Made by a program: the position numbers and the translations under genes | Part shown: piece by piece, positions 26,174 through 35,118 of the stretch | Layout of the letters: every line of letters starts with the position of its first letter | How positions within the stretch are numbered: the stretch's first letter is position 1 | Notes under the pieces: model-generated | Told to the model about the DNA's origin: nothing | Seen by the model: the letters and a program-made list of their open reading frames with translations, nothing else | Database searches by the model: none | Assembly: GCF_000525775.1 (NCBI RefSeq) | Contig: NZ_JALU01000016.1 | Span: forward strand, 155,032-219,031 | Length of the DNA stretch: 64,000 nucleotides | Origin: Mogibacterium timidum ATCC 33093 | GTDB lineage: Bacteria; Bacillota; Clostridia; Peptostreptococcales; Anaerovoracaceae | Direction: 5' to 3'

Positions 26174-26904
26174 GTATTGAGACTACAGGAAAATATGGGT
26201 CAGTTGCTCTTATTGATGGAGCTGCTAAGGCTGTATCGCGAAGCTCTAATGAGGAGATGAATCACTTACAGGATGTGATGGTGCTTGTTGATCAGTGTCT
26301 GCAGGACGAAGCAATTATCCCTGACAAGCTGAGCGCAGTTGCAGCCTCGATAGGTCCGGGATCATTTACCGGCATAAGGATTGGTGTATCTACTGCGAGA
26401 GCCATAGCTGAGGTGCTCGAATTACCTTGTGTTGCGGTATCTTCTCTCGAGGGAATGGCAGCTCTGGCGGATGAGCATGTTGAGTCGACGGTCAGGTATT
26501 TTGCACCTATCATCAACGCTAGAAGGGGGCAGCTATATGGAGCCCTGTTTGTCCGAGCCGGCAAAGGTTATAAGGCTGTGATTGAGGAGCGTCAATATAT
26601 GATAGATGAATTTCTCAATGCGGTTAAGCAGATGGAGGTCACTGATTCGGAGCTTGTATTTGTCGGTGACGGCATCGATGCGTATGAAACCGAGATTCGT
26701 AATGCAGGAGCTTTTGTACTCGCGCCGGTAGATTGGCGATATCAGGATGCCGCACCGATTGCAAGGCTGGCACTGAGGCGGTTTCGTGCAGGTGCGGTCG
26801 TGAATTACGAAAAGCTCATCCCTAACTATATGAGAAAGAGCGAGGCAGAGATGCGCCTTGAGTCAGGAACGCTGAGCAGCAAGATAGGTAAACCCCAATG
26901 TTAG
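26161..26904 (+). CDS. tsaB: t6A biosynthesis scaffold protein TsaB
   Basis: 247 residues of the inactive ASKHA type: MYILSIETTGKYGSVALI, followed by the hallmark AASIGPGSFTGIRIGVSTA. It dimerises with TsaD. It overlaps both tsaE and rimI, indicating translational coupling. Confidence 0.94.
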   Translation: MYILSIETTGKYGSVALIDGAAKAVSRSSNEEMNHLQDVMVLVDQCLQDEAIIPDKLSAVAASIGPGSFTGIRIGVSTARAIAEVLELPCVAVSSLEGMAALADEHVESTVRYFAPIINARRGQLYGALFVRAGKGYKAVIEERQYMIDEFLNAVKQMEVTDSELVFVGDGIDAYETEIRNAGAFVLAPVDWRYQDAAPIARLALRRFRAGAVVNYEKLIPNYMRKSEAEMRLESGTLSSKIGKPQC

Positions 26905-27386
26905 ATGCGGTTTGTAACGAGGCTTCACACGTTCTGGTGAGAACAGCAGAGGCTGAAGATCTGGATGCAATATATGCTCTCGATGTAGCTACCTTTGCCA
27001 TACCTTGGAGCAAGGATGCGCTGCACTACGATATCGTGGAGAACGACAACTCGATGGTGCTGGCAGCGGAGTATGACGGTGAATTTGCAGGATATGCGGA
27101 TATATGGACGGTTTTGGATGAAGCAGATCTCAACAGCATAGCTGTGAGCGGGGAATTTCGCAGACGCGGCATCGGAAAGGCTGTTATCATGTCTATGATC
27201 AGGAGGCTCGAGGCAGGCGGCGTCTACACCATCAACCTCGAGGTTAGGGCGAGCAACGAACCGGCAATATGGCTTTACAAAAAATGCGGATTTACAGAGT
27301 GCGGCGTGCGTCCGGGATACTATCTCGACAATGGCGAGGACGCGTTGATTATGAAGAGGGAGACAGGTGATTATGCATCAGAATAA
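26898..27386 (+). CDS. rimI: Ribosomal-protein-alanine N-acetyltransferase, RimI type
   Basis: 162 residues with a GNAT fold: IAVSGEFRRRGIGKAVIMSM is the acetyl-CoA binding motif A, and LEVRASNEPAIWLYKKCGF is motif B. It acetylates protein N-termini, classically ribosomal protein S18. Its start overlaps the tsaB stop and its end overlaps tsaD, the standard tsaB-rimI-tsaD order of Bacillota. Confidence 0.92.
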   Translation: MLDAVCNEASHVLVRTAEAEDLDAIYALDVATFAIPWSKDALHYDIVENDNSMVLAAEYDGEFAGYADIWTVLDEADLNSIAVSGEFRRRGIGKAVIMSMIRRLEAGGVYTINLEVRASNEPAIWLYKKCGFTECGVRPGYYLDNGEDALIMKRETGDYASE

Positions 27387-28389
27387 GCATATTACACTGG
27401 GAATAGAATCTAGCTGTGACGAGACTGCGGTTGGTATAGTGGCGGACGGCCGCGAGGTGCTTGCAAATGTCATATCGTCGCAAATTGCGATTCATACGAA
27501 ATTCGGAGGTGTTGTACCTGAGATAGCTTCGAGGCGTCATCTGGAGAATATCAACGGTGTAATTGAGCAGGCTCTGGATGAGGCCGGAATCACGATTGAT
27601 GAGGTGGATTTGATTGGTGTCGCGTACGGGCCGGGACTTGTCGGAGCACTTCTTGTAGGTGTGGCAACAGCAAAGGCTATGGCTTGGGCCAAGGGCATTC
27701 CTCTTGTCGGGGTTAATCACATGCATGGTCATATCGCCTCAAATTATCTGGAGTACAAGGAGCTGGAGCCACCCTTTATCGGACTGGTGGTTTCCGGCGG
27801 CCATACAAATATTATTAAGGTCAATGATTACAACGAGTGCAAGATACTCGGCGCGACGCGCGATGATGCAGCCGGAGAGGCTATGGATAAGGTTGCCCGA
27901 GTTGTAGGTCTGGGATACCCGGGAGGACCTAAGATAGATAAGGCGGCTCGTGAAGGTGACAAGCGTGCAATAGAGTTTAAAAGAGTGTACCTCGAGGATG
28001 GCAGCTATGATTTTAGCTTTAGCGGTCTCAAGACTCAGGTGCTCAACTATATCAACAACGAGAGACAGGCGGGACGCGAGATTAATGTACCGGACCTTGC
28101 GGCATCATTTCAGGAGTCCATAATGGAGGTTATTGCCGATAAGTCTATAGCTGCTGCGGTAGAGTACGACAGCAATAAGGTTGTCGTAGCAGGAGGAGTT
28201 GCAGCTAACAGCAGGTTGAGAGAGCTGCTGGAGCACAAGGGCGCTGAGAAGGGGATCGAGATTCTCAAGCCGGCGCAGATACTGTGCACTGATAACGGTG
28301 CGATGATTGCCTGCTCTGCATATTATCAGATGAAGAAAGGAGAGTTCGCGGATATGTCGCTGGACGCGTGTCCCGGACTGGAGTTTTAG
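27367..28389 (+). CDS. tsaD: tRNA threonylcarbamoyltransferase catalytic subunit TsaD
   Basis: Transfers the threonylcarbamoyl group to A37 of tRNA. LGIESSCDETAVGIV, VPEIASRRHLENI and VNHMHGHIASN (metal-binding His pair) are diagnostic; GGVAANSRLRELL and CTDNGAMIA close the ASKHA fold. GTG 27367 lies 6 bases after AGAGGG, while ATG 27373 is alternative; about 340 residues either way. Confidence 0.95.
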   Translation: MIMHQNKHITLGIESSCDETAVGIVADGREVLANVISSQIAIHTKFGGVVPEIASRRHLENINGVIEQALDEAGITIDEVDLIGVAYGPGLVGALLVGVATAKAMAWAKGIPLVGVNHMHGHIASNYLEYKELEPPFIGLVVSGGHTNIIKVNDYNECKILGATRDDAAGEAMDKVARVVGLGYPGGPKIDKAAREGDKRAIEFKRVYLEDGSYDFSFSGLKTQVLNYINNERQAGREINVPDLAASFQESIMEVIADKSIAAAVEYDSNKVVVAGGVAANSRLRELLEHKGAEKGIEILKPAQILCTDNGAMIACSAYYQMKKGEFADMSLDACPGLEF

Positions 28390-28391
28390 CT

Positions 28392-30314
28392 ATGCTTGTA
28401 ATGTCCGCAAAAGATATATGCAAGTCATATGGAACTGACATCATCCTGGAGGATATTTCGTTTTCCATCAATAAAGGTGATAGAGTCGGCATTGTCGGTC
28501 CGAATGGAGCCGGCAAAACTACGCTTCTCGGCATCATTTCCGGTGAGAATGAACCGACAAGCGGCAGCGTTTTTGTGCGCAGCGGCTACGTCGTCGGGTA
28601 TCTCAAGCAGAAAAATCATTTCTTCTCAGAGGGGACAGTTCTTGAAGAAGCGGCCAAGACCTTTACGCATTTCCACGAGATGGAAGAGGAAATTTCCAGA
28701 CTGGAAAAGGCTATCTCCGATACTGGCAATCCCGGGTTCGATCAGAATCTGGAGACGTACACTCATCTGATGGACGAGTATAATTTGGCGGGAGGGTATA
28801 CTTATAAGAGCGAGCTTACAGGAGTACTGGCGAGCATGGGATTTGATCCTGAGACTCATGACAAGGAGATAAGCATGCTCTCGGGTGGAGAGAGGACACG
28901 TCTGGCGCTTGCGTGCATGGTGCTGAGGAAGCCGGATATACTGATGCTCGACGAGCCGACCAATCATCTCGATCTCAAGATGCTGGCGTGGCTTGAGTCG
29001 TTCCTCAGAAGCTACAAGAGGACGATTATAGCCGTATCTCACGATAGATATTTTCTGGACCGTATTGTCAGTCGCATCTTCGACATGCGCAGAACTCACC
29101 TCGTGGATTACCGTGGAAATTACTCAGAGTACCTTGTGAAGCGCGATGAACGTGAAGAGGTGATGCGCCGTGAGTATGAGAAACAGCAGAAGGAAATAGC
29201 CCGTCAGGAGGAGATCATCCGCCGATTCAAGCAGCATAACACGGAGCATCTGGTAAAACGTGCCCGGTCAAGAGAAAAACGACTTAAGCACCTAGACGTG
29301 CTCGATAGGCCGGAGCTCAAGCAGGCAGAGCTAGAGCTTTCGTTCGATGCCGACTTTCAGAGCGGCAAGGACGTAATCATGACAGAGGCGTTGTCCAAGA
29401 GCTTTGGTGATAAGCAGCTATTTGAGAACGTCAAATTCGATGTCAAGAGCGGCGAGAAAATCTGCTTTATCGGCGAAAACGGAGTTGGCAAGACAACTCT
29501 TATGCGCATCATCATGGGAGAAGAGGAGGCTGATGACGGGTATCTCAAGATAGGGCATAATGTCGATTTTGGATATTACGATCAAGGGCAGCTCCTGCTC
29601 GACGACACCGAGACAGTGCTAGGTGAGATAAAAAACGCTTATCACCTGTACACCGATACAGAGATGCGCAATATTCTGGGCAGGTTCCTGTTTAGAGGTG
29701 ACGATGTGTTTAAGAGCGTTTCCTCGCTTTCGGGCGGTGAAAAGGCCAGATTGTCGCTGCTCAAGCTGATGCTGTCCGGTGCCAACACTTTAATTTTCGA
29801 CGAACCGACGAATCATCTGGACATCGAATCCAAGGAAATCGTCGAATCGGCCATCATGGAGTTCAAGGGCACCGTGCTGATTGTGTCTCATGATCGTTAT
29901 CTGCTTAGCAAAATTCCGGACAGGATTCTCGAACTTAGACGGGACGGCATCAGGGAATACAAGGGCAAGTTTGACTATTATCTGGAGAAGAGTGCCCGGC
30001 TGGATCAGGAGGAGCAGGATCCTAATATAAATGAACCTTCATCTACCACGCAGACTTCCGCGCTAAGTGCAGAAGAGGAACGCAGGCTGCGCAAGGAGCA
30101 GGAGGCTGAAGAACGCCGTAGAGCCCGCAAAATTGTCGAGCTGGAGGGTGTCATTCATGATCTCGAGGCCAAGATAGATGAAATTGAGACAGAGATGTGC
30201 AAGCCGGAGCACGGCACCGATGTATTCTATCTGCGGGAGGCAGGAGATAGAGCAGATGCGCTCAAGGCCGAGCTAGAAGGCGTGTATGACGAATGGCTGA
30301 TGTTACAGGATTGA
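28392..30314 (+). CDS. ABC-F family ATP-binding protein
   Basis: A soluble protein of about 640 residues with two ATPase domains and no membrane segment. Walker A motifs: GPNGAGKTT and GENGVGKTT. Signatures: LSGGERTRLAL and LSGGEKARLSL. Walker B: LMLDEPTNHLD and LIFDEPTNHLD. A charged linker (EKQQKEIARQEEIIRRFKQ) lies between the domains, and a C-terminal coiled coil follows (EEERRLRKEQEAEERRRA). ABC-F proteins act on ribosomes during translation; the C-terminal coil suggests a Uup/YdiF-like member. It starts 3 bases after the tsaD stop; the longer frame beginning at 28368 overlaps tsaD without benefit. Antibiotic protection cannot be inferred. Confidence 0.9.
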   Translation: MLVMSAKDICKSYGTDIILEDISFSINKGDRVGIVGPNGAGKTTLLGIISGENEPTSGSVFVRSGYVVGYLKQKNHFFSEGTVLEEAAKTFTHFHEMEEEISRLEKAISDTGNPGFDQNLETYTHLMDEYNLAGGYTYKSELTGVLASMGFDPETHDKEISMLSGGERTRLALACMVLRKPDILMLDEPTNHLDLKMLAWLESFLRSYKRTIIAVSHDRYFLDRIVSRIFDMRRTHLVDYRGNYSEYLVKRDEREEVMRREYEKQQKEIARQEEIIRRFKQHNTEHLVKRARSREKRLKHLDVLDRPELKQAELELSFDADFQSGKDVIMTEALSKSFGDKQLFENVKFDVKSGEKICFIGENGVGKTTLMRIIMGEEEADDGYLKIGHNVDFGYYDQGQLLLDDTETVLGEIKNAYHLYTDTEMRNILGRFLFRGDDVFKSVSSLSGGEKARLSLLKLMLSGANTLIFDEPTNHLDIESKEIVESAIMEFKGTVLIVSHDRYLLSKIPDRILELRRDGIREYKGKFDYYLEKSARLDQEEQDPNINEPSSTTQTSALSAEEERRLRKEQEAEERRRARKIVELEGVIHDLEAKIDEIETEMCKPEHGTDVFYLREAGDRADALKAELEGVYDEWLMLQD

Positions 30315-30322
30315 TAAAAAAC

Positions 30323-30351
30323 TTGCAAGTATCAATTGTATAATTTATAAT
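30323..30351 (+). promoter_or_regulatory. Promoter of acpP
   Basis: TTGCAA (30323-30328) and TATAAT (30346-30351) are 17 bp apart, 30 bp before the acpP start. Confidence 0.7.
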
Positions 30352-30381
30352 TAACCTTGAATTTCAAAAGGAGGTTACGCT

Positions 30382-30609
30382 ATGACTTTTGATACAGTTA
30401 GAGATCTTGTAGTCGAGCAGCTTGGTGTAGATGCTGATATGGTTCAGATGGACACTAACCTGATGAAGGATCTCGAAGCAGATTCGCTCGACGCTGTAGA
30501 GATTATTCTCGGTGTTGAGGAAGCATATGGACTCGATATTCCGGACGAAGATGCTGAGAAGTTTGAGACCGTAAAGGATCTGGTTGAGTACGTAGATTCA
30601 CATAAGTAA
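30382..30609 (+). CDS. acpP: Acyl carrier protein
   Basis: 75 residues, acidic. The DSL motif (DLEADSLDAVEIIL) holds the serine for the 4'-phosphopantetheine arm. AAAGGAGG lies 8 bases before the ATG. It stands apart from any fatty-acid synthesis genes in this window, between an ABC-F gene and rex, with its own promoter. Confidence 0.96.
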   Translation: MTFDTVRDLVVEQLGVDADMVQMDTNLMKDLEADSLDAVEIILGVEEAYGLDIPDEDAEKFETVKDLVEYVDSHK

Positions 30610-30645
30610 TAATATGAAAATTGTCAAATTGGGGTGGAAGTATTT

Positions 30646-31299
30646 ATGAAAAGCAGCAACACAAAGGTATCGAATGCGATTATTCGCAGATTACCAAGGT
30701 ATAGAAGATATTTAAACGAACTACGCAAGCAGGGGGTCAAGAAGATATCTTCTAATGAATTAAGTGAGCTTATTGGTTATACTGCATCTCAGATTAGACA
30801 GGATCTCAATACATTTGGTGGCTTCGGCCAGCAGGGCTATGGTTATACTGTTGATTCTCTGTTCAATGAGATTAACAGGATTTTAGGACTTGACCGTGAG
30901 TATAAGACGATCGTAGTTGGTATTGGTAATCTTGGTCAGGCAATCACGAACTACACTTATTATTACAAGATTGGATTCAATATCGTAGGACTTTTCGATG
31001 TTAATCCTAAGCTTGTTGGACTAAGCATCAATGATGTGCTTGTTCGCGATTTTTCTGAGATGAGCGATTTCGTTAAGGAGAACAATATTGATATCGCGAT
31101 TATCTGTGTAAATCGTGAGAATGCGCAGAAGGTTACAAATGTCCTTGTCGATGCGGGAATAGAAGGCATCTGGAACTTTGCTCCGCTCGATCTCGACGTA
31201 CCGGAGCACGTTGCGGTTGAAAATGTTCATCTGAGCGACAGCTTGCATACGTTATCGTTTATGATCAGAAGCAATGAGCTCGAAGAATCTGACAAGTAG
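30646..31299 (+). CDS. rex: Redox-sensing transcriptional repressor Rex
   Basis: A 217-residue NADH/NAD+-sensing repressor of fermentation and respiration genes. The winged helix (about 15-75; AIIRRLPRYRRYLNEL, TASQIRQDLNTFGGFGQQGY) is followed by a Rossmann domain with VVGIGNLGQAI and ends in a domain-swap helix. ATG 30646 was chosen over GTG 30634 because it gives the normal MKSSNTKVSNAIIRRLP start. Confidence 0.95.
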   Translation: MKSSNTKVSNAIIRRLPRYRRYLNELRKQGVKKISSNELSELIGYTASQIRQDLNTFGGFGQQGYGYTVDSLFNEINRILGLDREYKTIVVGIGNLGQAITNYTYYYKIGFNIVGLFDVNPKLVGLSINDVLVRDFSEMSDFVKENNIDIAIICVNRENAQKVTNVLVDAGIEGIWNFAPLDLDVPEHVAVENVHLSDSLHTLSFMIRSNELEESDK

Positions 31300-31324
31300 T
31301 TTTCGGCGCTTAAGAAAATTGCGG

Positions 31325-31350
31325 CTGTGGCAGTGCCACAGTCGTTTTCT
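31325..31350 (+). terminator. Intrinsic terminator of rex
   Basis: A perfect 8-bp stem, CTGTGGCA / TGCCACAG, with a single-base loop is extended by the flanking GAAAA...TTTTC and followed by TCGTTTTCTT. Confidence 0.85.
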
Positions 31351-31436
31351 TGTATCTGCTGTAGCAGTGGATTTGCCGAGCGATAGCGAGGTGAATCAAT
31401 AAACCGTCGGCATAGCCTGTTAGATTAGGATCGGAG

Positions 31437-31456
31437 TTATAGGACAAAACGCGTTG
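31437..31456 (+). repeat. Intergenic motif TTATAGGAYAAAACGYGTT, copy 1
   Basis: One of three copies of an approximately 20-base motif in gene-free sequence. Copy 2 is 34 bases further on and copy 3 is at 63913. Not coding; function unknown. Confidence 0.6.
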
Positions 31457-31470
31457 GAGCTATAGAAGGA

Positions 31471-31490
31471 TTATAGGATAAAACGTGTTG
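31471..31490 (+). repeat. Intergenic motif TTATAGGAYAAAACGYGTT, copy 2
   Basis: Differs from copy 1 by C to T changes in the middle and near the end. The 34-base offset is about three helical turns, which would suit paired protein sites. Confidence 0.6.
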
Positions 31491-31535
31491 GTAGTTAATT
31501 CCGGTAATTTTATGCAGAAGAAAGACCGTCTAGGC

Positions 31536-31567
31536 AAAAAGAAAATCCCCTGCGCATCACGCAGGGG
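31536..31567 (-). terminator. Intrinsic terminator of the ferredoxin gene
   Basis: CCCCTGCG (31547-31554) and CGCAGGGG (31560-31567) form a perfect stem with loop CATCA; on the minus strand the stem is followed by ATTTTCTTTTT. Confidence 0.9.
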
Positions 31568-31600
31568 GAAATATTCTACCTTTGGTTCATCCCCTAGGGA

Positions 31601-31768
31601 TTACTCCTGTGAAGGTGCGCCTACAGGGCATACATCTGCACAAGCTCCGCAGTCAATGCAAGCATCTGCATTGATTACGTAAGGTGTGCCCTCTGAAATA
31701 GCCTCTACCGGGCAACCATCTGCACATGCACCGCAGCTGATGCAATCTTCGCTAATCTTATAAGCCAT
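31601..31768 (-). CDS. 2[4Fe-4S] ferredoxin, clostridial type
   Basis: 55 residues, MAYKISEDCISCGACADGCP onward, with two CxxCxxCxxxCP clusters (CISCGACADGCP and CIDCGACADVCP). Start ATG 31768 has GGAGGA upstream; the longer frame to 31825 does not. It is the low-potential carrier that would accept electrons from the 2-oxoacid oxidoreductase at 10-12.7 kb. It is monocistronic with its own terminator. Confidence 0.96.
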   Translation of the reverse strand: MAYKISEDCISCGACADGCPVEAISEGTPYVINADACIDCGACADVCPVGAPSQE

Positions 31769-31883
31769 AATAAATCCTCCTATGTCTAAAACGTCATTTG
31801 TCTTTCTACGTTTGCATTGTAACATGATACAATAGGTTTGATAAAGTTAACTTTTTATAAAGTTTTCAACGGTCTTATAAGGT

Positions 31884-32762
31884 ATGAAGGTTTATTCATT
31901 TACAGGAAAAAGTGGAACAGGAAAGAGCTATCAAGCTATCAGAGTTGCCAAGGAAAACGGTGTACCAGCCATCATTGATGATGGCCTTTTGATATACAGA
32001 AATAAAATAGTAGCCGGCAGTTCTGCCAAGAAATGTGAATCCAGAGCCAAGGCGATGCGTACAGCACTCTTTAACTATGAAGATCAGAGAAATGACGTGC
32101 AGAAGAAGATTAAAGCTCTAAAGATTAAGAGGATACTCGTTTTGGGCACCTCAGACCGCATGGTAGATATCATTACAGATACGCTGGAGCTCCCCAGAGC
32201 TGTCAAGAGGCTGTATATAGAAGATTTTACCAGTGCCGGTGAGAGGAGGATAGCCTCTGACCGCCGGAATAATCACGGGGAACACGTGATTCCGGCACCG
32301 ATGGGAGACTTGAAGCGCGATTTTGCAGGATATTTCATGAATCCTCAGAGATTTATCAGGAACCTGACGCTCAGCAACGATGAGACCGACGGTTACGAGA
32401 AAACTGTCGTGATGCCGCAGTACAGCTTCAACGGAAATTATACGATTAATGAGAATGTGGTCAGGGATATCATCCGAATTGTTTCCCGGCAGTACGGGCG
32501 CAATATCAAGGTGACCAATTATTATAACAATAGCAGGACAGGAAGCTTCGTTATTGTGCTCGATCTCAAGATACGCAAGACAGTTGACTGCATGCGGTCT
32601 TGCATCAATCTGCAGCGAGATGTCAAGCGAAGCGTTGAGAGTATGACTTCGTTTCAGGTCAAGCGCGTAGACCTCAATATTAAGGAGCTTGTTCTGGACA
32701 GGGAGATTACCGGAGGGTTGCGGAAAAGAAAAGAGAATATTGAACGAAGGCACAATAATTAA
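31884..32762 (+). CDS. P-loop NTPase fused to an Asp23/Gls24-like domain
   Basis: 292 residues. The N-terminal part has Walker A TGKSGTGKSYQA (about residues 6-17), then IIDDGLLIY and RILVLGTSDRMVDII. After about residue 180, MPQYSFNGNYTINENVVRDII ... GSFVIVLDLKIRK ... CINLQRDVKRSVESMTSFQV ... VDLNIKELV follows the pattern of Asp23 (Gls24/YloU) envelope-stress domains. The domain call is by eye. No signal peptide; basic C-terminus (RKRKENIERRH). It is divergent from the ferredoxin gene. The joint presence suggests a nucleotide-dependent role at the cell envelope (inference). Confidence 0.6.
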   Translation: MKVYSFTGKSGTGKSYQAIRVAKENGVPAIIDDGLLIYRNKIVAGSSAKKCESRAKAMRTALFNYEDQRNDVQKKIKALKIKRILVLGTSDRMVDIITDTLELPRAVKRLYIEDFTSAGERRIASDRRNNHGEHVIPAPMGDLKRDFAGYFMNPQRFIRNLTLSNDETDGYEKTVVMPQYSFNGNYTINENVVRDIIRIVSRQYGRNIKVTNYYNNSRTGSFVIVLDLKIRKTVDCMRSCINLQRDVKRSVESMTSFQVKRVDLNIKELVLDREITGGLRKRKENIERRHNN

Positions 32763-32807
32763 GAAGCTGTTCTCATAGGAGTATGAGCCCCTCGAGGCTC
32801 TTTTCTG

Positions 32808-33722
32808 TCACATGCTTGTGCTGACAGGCTTCTTGCCTTTGCCAAGCGAAAATTGTTCGAGATAGTTCAAATATTTTTTTTCGCTGGTTGATAATTCATC
32901 GATTGGTCTATGTGCTATACCGTATATGAACTTCAGCGGCGGGTTAATCGGTATTGCACATATGTTGGCATCATCAGGCATATTGTTGGCAAACTCAACA
33001 GAATGAAGAGATGCTCCCTTCCCGGTCTTGAGGAGGTCAATGCTCCCAATTGAACTGCCCTCATATGTTGGATTAAATGCGAGTCCTTCAGAGAGCATGG
33101 CATCTTTGATTATTGTCTGGAGCGTTGAATTCCTGCCGGGTATCAACATCTTCTCACCCGATAGATCTTTGAGGGAGATGCTTTCCCTATTTGCCAAAGG
33201 ATGTGAATTGTTAAGCAGCGCAACGAATCTCGTTTCCACCATAGGCAAGAATTCGTAATCACCGGTCCGAGGGCTGGGTGGGAAGGCTGTAAACAGATTG
33301 AATTTCCGCTTATTATACATTTCAAGCAGACCGAGTTCATCTGCTTCTATGAGGCTCAGGTTGATTTCCGGTTCAGTTACCATGAATCCAATCATGTAGC
33401 TTGCAAAATTGTAGTATTGTGGATTGGAAATAACTCCTAAGGTAAGGGTGTTGCTGCCTTCTCCGGAAAATGCTTTAAGCTCATTGGTATATGAAGCGCA
33501 CAATTCAGCAATTTGTTTTGCGTATGGCAGAAATAGTCGACCCTGATCCGTGAGCTCTATCGAACGCGTGGTTCGAATAAATAGTGGTGTACCAAGCTCT
33601 TTTTCCATAGAGCGTATGTGTTTTGACAATGAGGATTGAGAGATGAATAACTCCTCGGCAGTCTTGCTGAAACTGAGATTATTTGCCAAACTTACAAATT
33701 CTATGATGTAATCCGTATTCAT
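32808..33722 (-). CDS. LysR-family transcriptional regulator
   Basis: 304 residues, the usual length. An N-terminal winged helix (about 1-60; FVSLANNLSFSKTAEELFIS, QSSLSKHIRSMEKELG, LFIRTTRSIELTDQGRLFL) is followed by a periplasmic-binding-like effector domain. It is divergent, with a 178-bp gap, from the DUF5692/flavoprotein/HypA/HypB cluster, the classic arrangement for a LysR activator of its neighbour. Confidence 0.92.
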   Translation of the reverse strand: MNTDYIIEFVSLANNLSFSKTAEELFISQSSLSKHIRSMEKELGTPLFIRTTRSIELTDQGRLFLPYAKQIAELCASYTNELKAFSGEGSNTLTLGVISNPQYYNFASYMIGFMVTEPEINLSLIEADELGLLEMYNKRKFNLFTAFPPSPRTGDYEFLPMVETRFVALLNNSHPLANRESISLKDLSGEKMLIPGRNSTLQTIIKDAMLSEGLAFNPTYEGSSIGSIDLLKTGKGASLHSVEFANNMPDDANICAIPINPPLKFIYGIAHRPIDELSTSEKKYLNYLEQFSLGKGKKPVSTSM

Positions 33723-33785
33723 AGTCGGTCTCCTTGGACTTCAAGTGCTTATGCCATTGTGGAATAAATATTAGCACATTTTGAA

Positions 33786-33815
33786 TTGCCGCACAATGTA
33801 AATGAGAACTATAAT
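33786..33815 (+). promoter_or_regulatory. Promoter of the DUF5692-flavoprotein-hypAB cluster
   Basis: TTGCCG (33786-33791) and TATAAT (33810-33815) are 18 bp apart; the -35 is weak, as expected for an activated promoter. CATTGTG (33755-33761) and CACAATG (33792-33798) form an inverted pair around the -35 region, a possible LysR site. Confidence 0.55.
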
Positions 33816-33900
33816 TGATAAAAAGATATCAAACATTAAAATCTGTTGAGATATCGAGTCATCAATTACTGGCTGAATTACTATAATAAGGAGGCGCTGT

Positions 33901-34938
33901 ATGTTATTTCAAGTTTATGGCGAGCATTCGTTCTATCAGGTAATCGGATGGGTGCTGGTTTTTGCCGGATTAATTATCACTAATGAAATCGAGAGAAGAT
34001 CCAAGCTTGGCGGGTATTTCTTCTTTCTTGCACTGCCGGCAGCGCTGACAGTTTATTTTATTGCTATTTACGTAGGAGCCGCTCATGGCGCATCTTGGGC
34101 TCTTAACAACCCAACTTACGTCCACATGACTAGCTGGTTCCACTATGCGAAGCTGTATGCAGCAACAGCAGGCTGTATCGGGTTCATGATGCTTAAATAT
34201 AAGAAGGGCATCGGTAAGACGGAGTGGTTCAAGGTGTTCCCGTTTGTAATTGTTGCTATCAACATCATCATCGCCGTATGTAGTGACTTTGAGAGTGCGA
34301 TCAGAGGATCAGTGGCTCTTGCAAATACAGGGTCGAGATGGTGGTTGTCTTCCGAGGGCGTGTGGCTTTACGGTGGCTGGTGGAACGTCGCAAATGGAAT
34401 AGCAGGACTTATCAACATATTCTGTATGACCGGTTGGTGGGGAATCTATCAATCCAAAAAGCGTGATGACATGCTATGGCCGGATATGACATGGGTATTT
34501 ATCGTTGCTTATGACGTATGGAACTTCGAATACACATATCTTAATCTGCCTACCCACTCTTGGTACTGCGGTTTTGCATTGCTGCTCGCACCTACGTTTG
34601 CAGCAATATTCTGGAACAAAGGCGGATGGATTCAGAATCGTGCAAATACACTGGCAACATGGTGCATGTTTGCGCAGGTGTTCCCAATGTTCCAGGATTA
34701 CAGCAATTTCTCGGTTATCCCAAGCCTATATGCCGATGGGTTTATGAAGAGTGGTGTTCATCCAACTGCAGTCGATCCGAGGGCCGGAGGCATTGTGGCT
34801 GTCGCATCTATTCTGGTAAATCTGGCAGCATTAGCCTATATCATCAAGAGAGCCAAGGCACAGGGAATTAATCCATACAAGCACGAGGTATTCAGCGGCA
34901 CACACGACTTTGAAGAGGCTATGCTGAGAGCCGCCTAA
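33901..34938 (+). CDS. Tryptophan-rich multi-pass membrane protein (DUF5692-like)
   Basis: 345 residues with about eight to nine hydrophobic segments (e.g. VIGWVLVFAGLIITN, YFFFLALPAALTVYFIAIYV, FPFVIVAINIIIAVC, IVAVASILVNLAALAYII). It is rich in Trp, with several WW pairs, and has histidines and aromatic residues within loops. It resembles the DUF5692 family, a name recalled rather than searched; function is unknown. AAGGAGG lies upstream. It starts the cluster activated from the divergent LysR side. A quinone- or substrate-handling membrane partner for the downstream flavoprotein is possible but speculative. Confidence 0.7.
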   Translation: MLFQVYGEHSFYQVIGWVLVFAGLIITNEIERRSKLGGYFFFLALPAALTVYFIAIYVGAAHGASWALNNPTYVHMTSWFHYAKLYAATAGCIGFMMLKYKKGIGKTEWFKVFPFVIVAINIIIAVCSDFESAIRGSVALANTGSRWWLSSEGVWLYGGWWNVANGIAGLINIFCMTGWWGIYQSKKRDDMLWPDMTWVFIVAYDVWNFEYTYLNLPTHSWYCGFALLLAPTFAAIFWNKGGWIQNRANTLATWCMFAQVFPMFQDYSNFSVIPSLYADGFMKSGVHPTAVDPRAGGIVAVASILVNLAALAYIIKRAKAQGINPYKHEVFSGTHDFEEAMLRAA

Positions 34939-34983
34939 GGTAGAATATTCGATCATATAATTACAGGATGACAGGAGAACAGT

Positions 34984-35118
34984 ATGATAGATTATGACAA
35001 GATTGCCGGCAACATGAGACCGGACTGTGTAAAGGATGACGGACCGCTTCGCGAGCCTATAGCTAAGCTCGCGAAGATCTTGATGGAACAAATCCGGAGC
35101 ACAAGAAGAGGTATCTAG
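34984..35118 (+). pseudogene. N-terminal piece of the FAD/Fe-S oxidoreductase, separated by a -1 frameshift
   Basis: ATG 34984, with CAGGAG upstream, opens 44 codons (MIDYDKIAGNMRPDCVKDDG...) ending at TAG 35116-35118. From about base 35076 the next frame continues as DLDGTNPEHKKRYLVPMFVP straight into the gene at 35118. One extra base near 35076 (GCGAAG|GATCTTGAT) would restore a single frame. No slippery heptamer is visible. This indicates a real single-base deletion or a sequencing error rather than programmed frameshifting. Confidence 0.7.
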
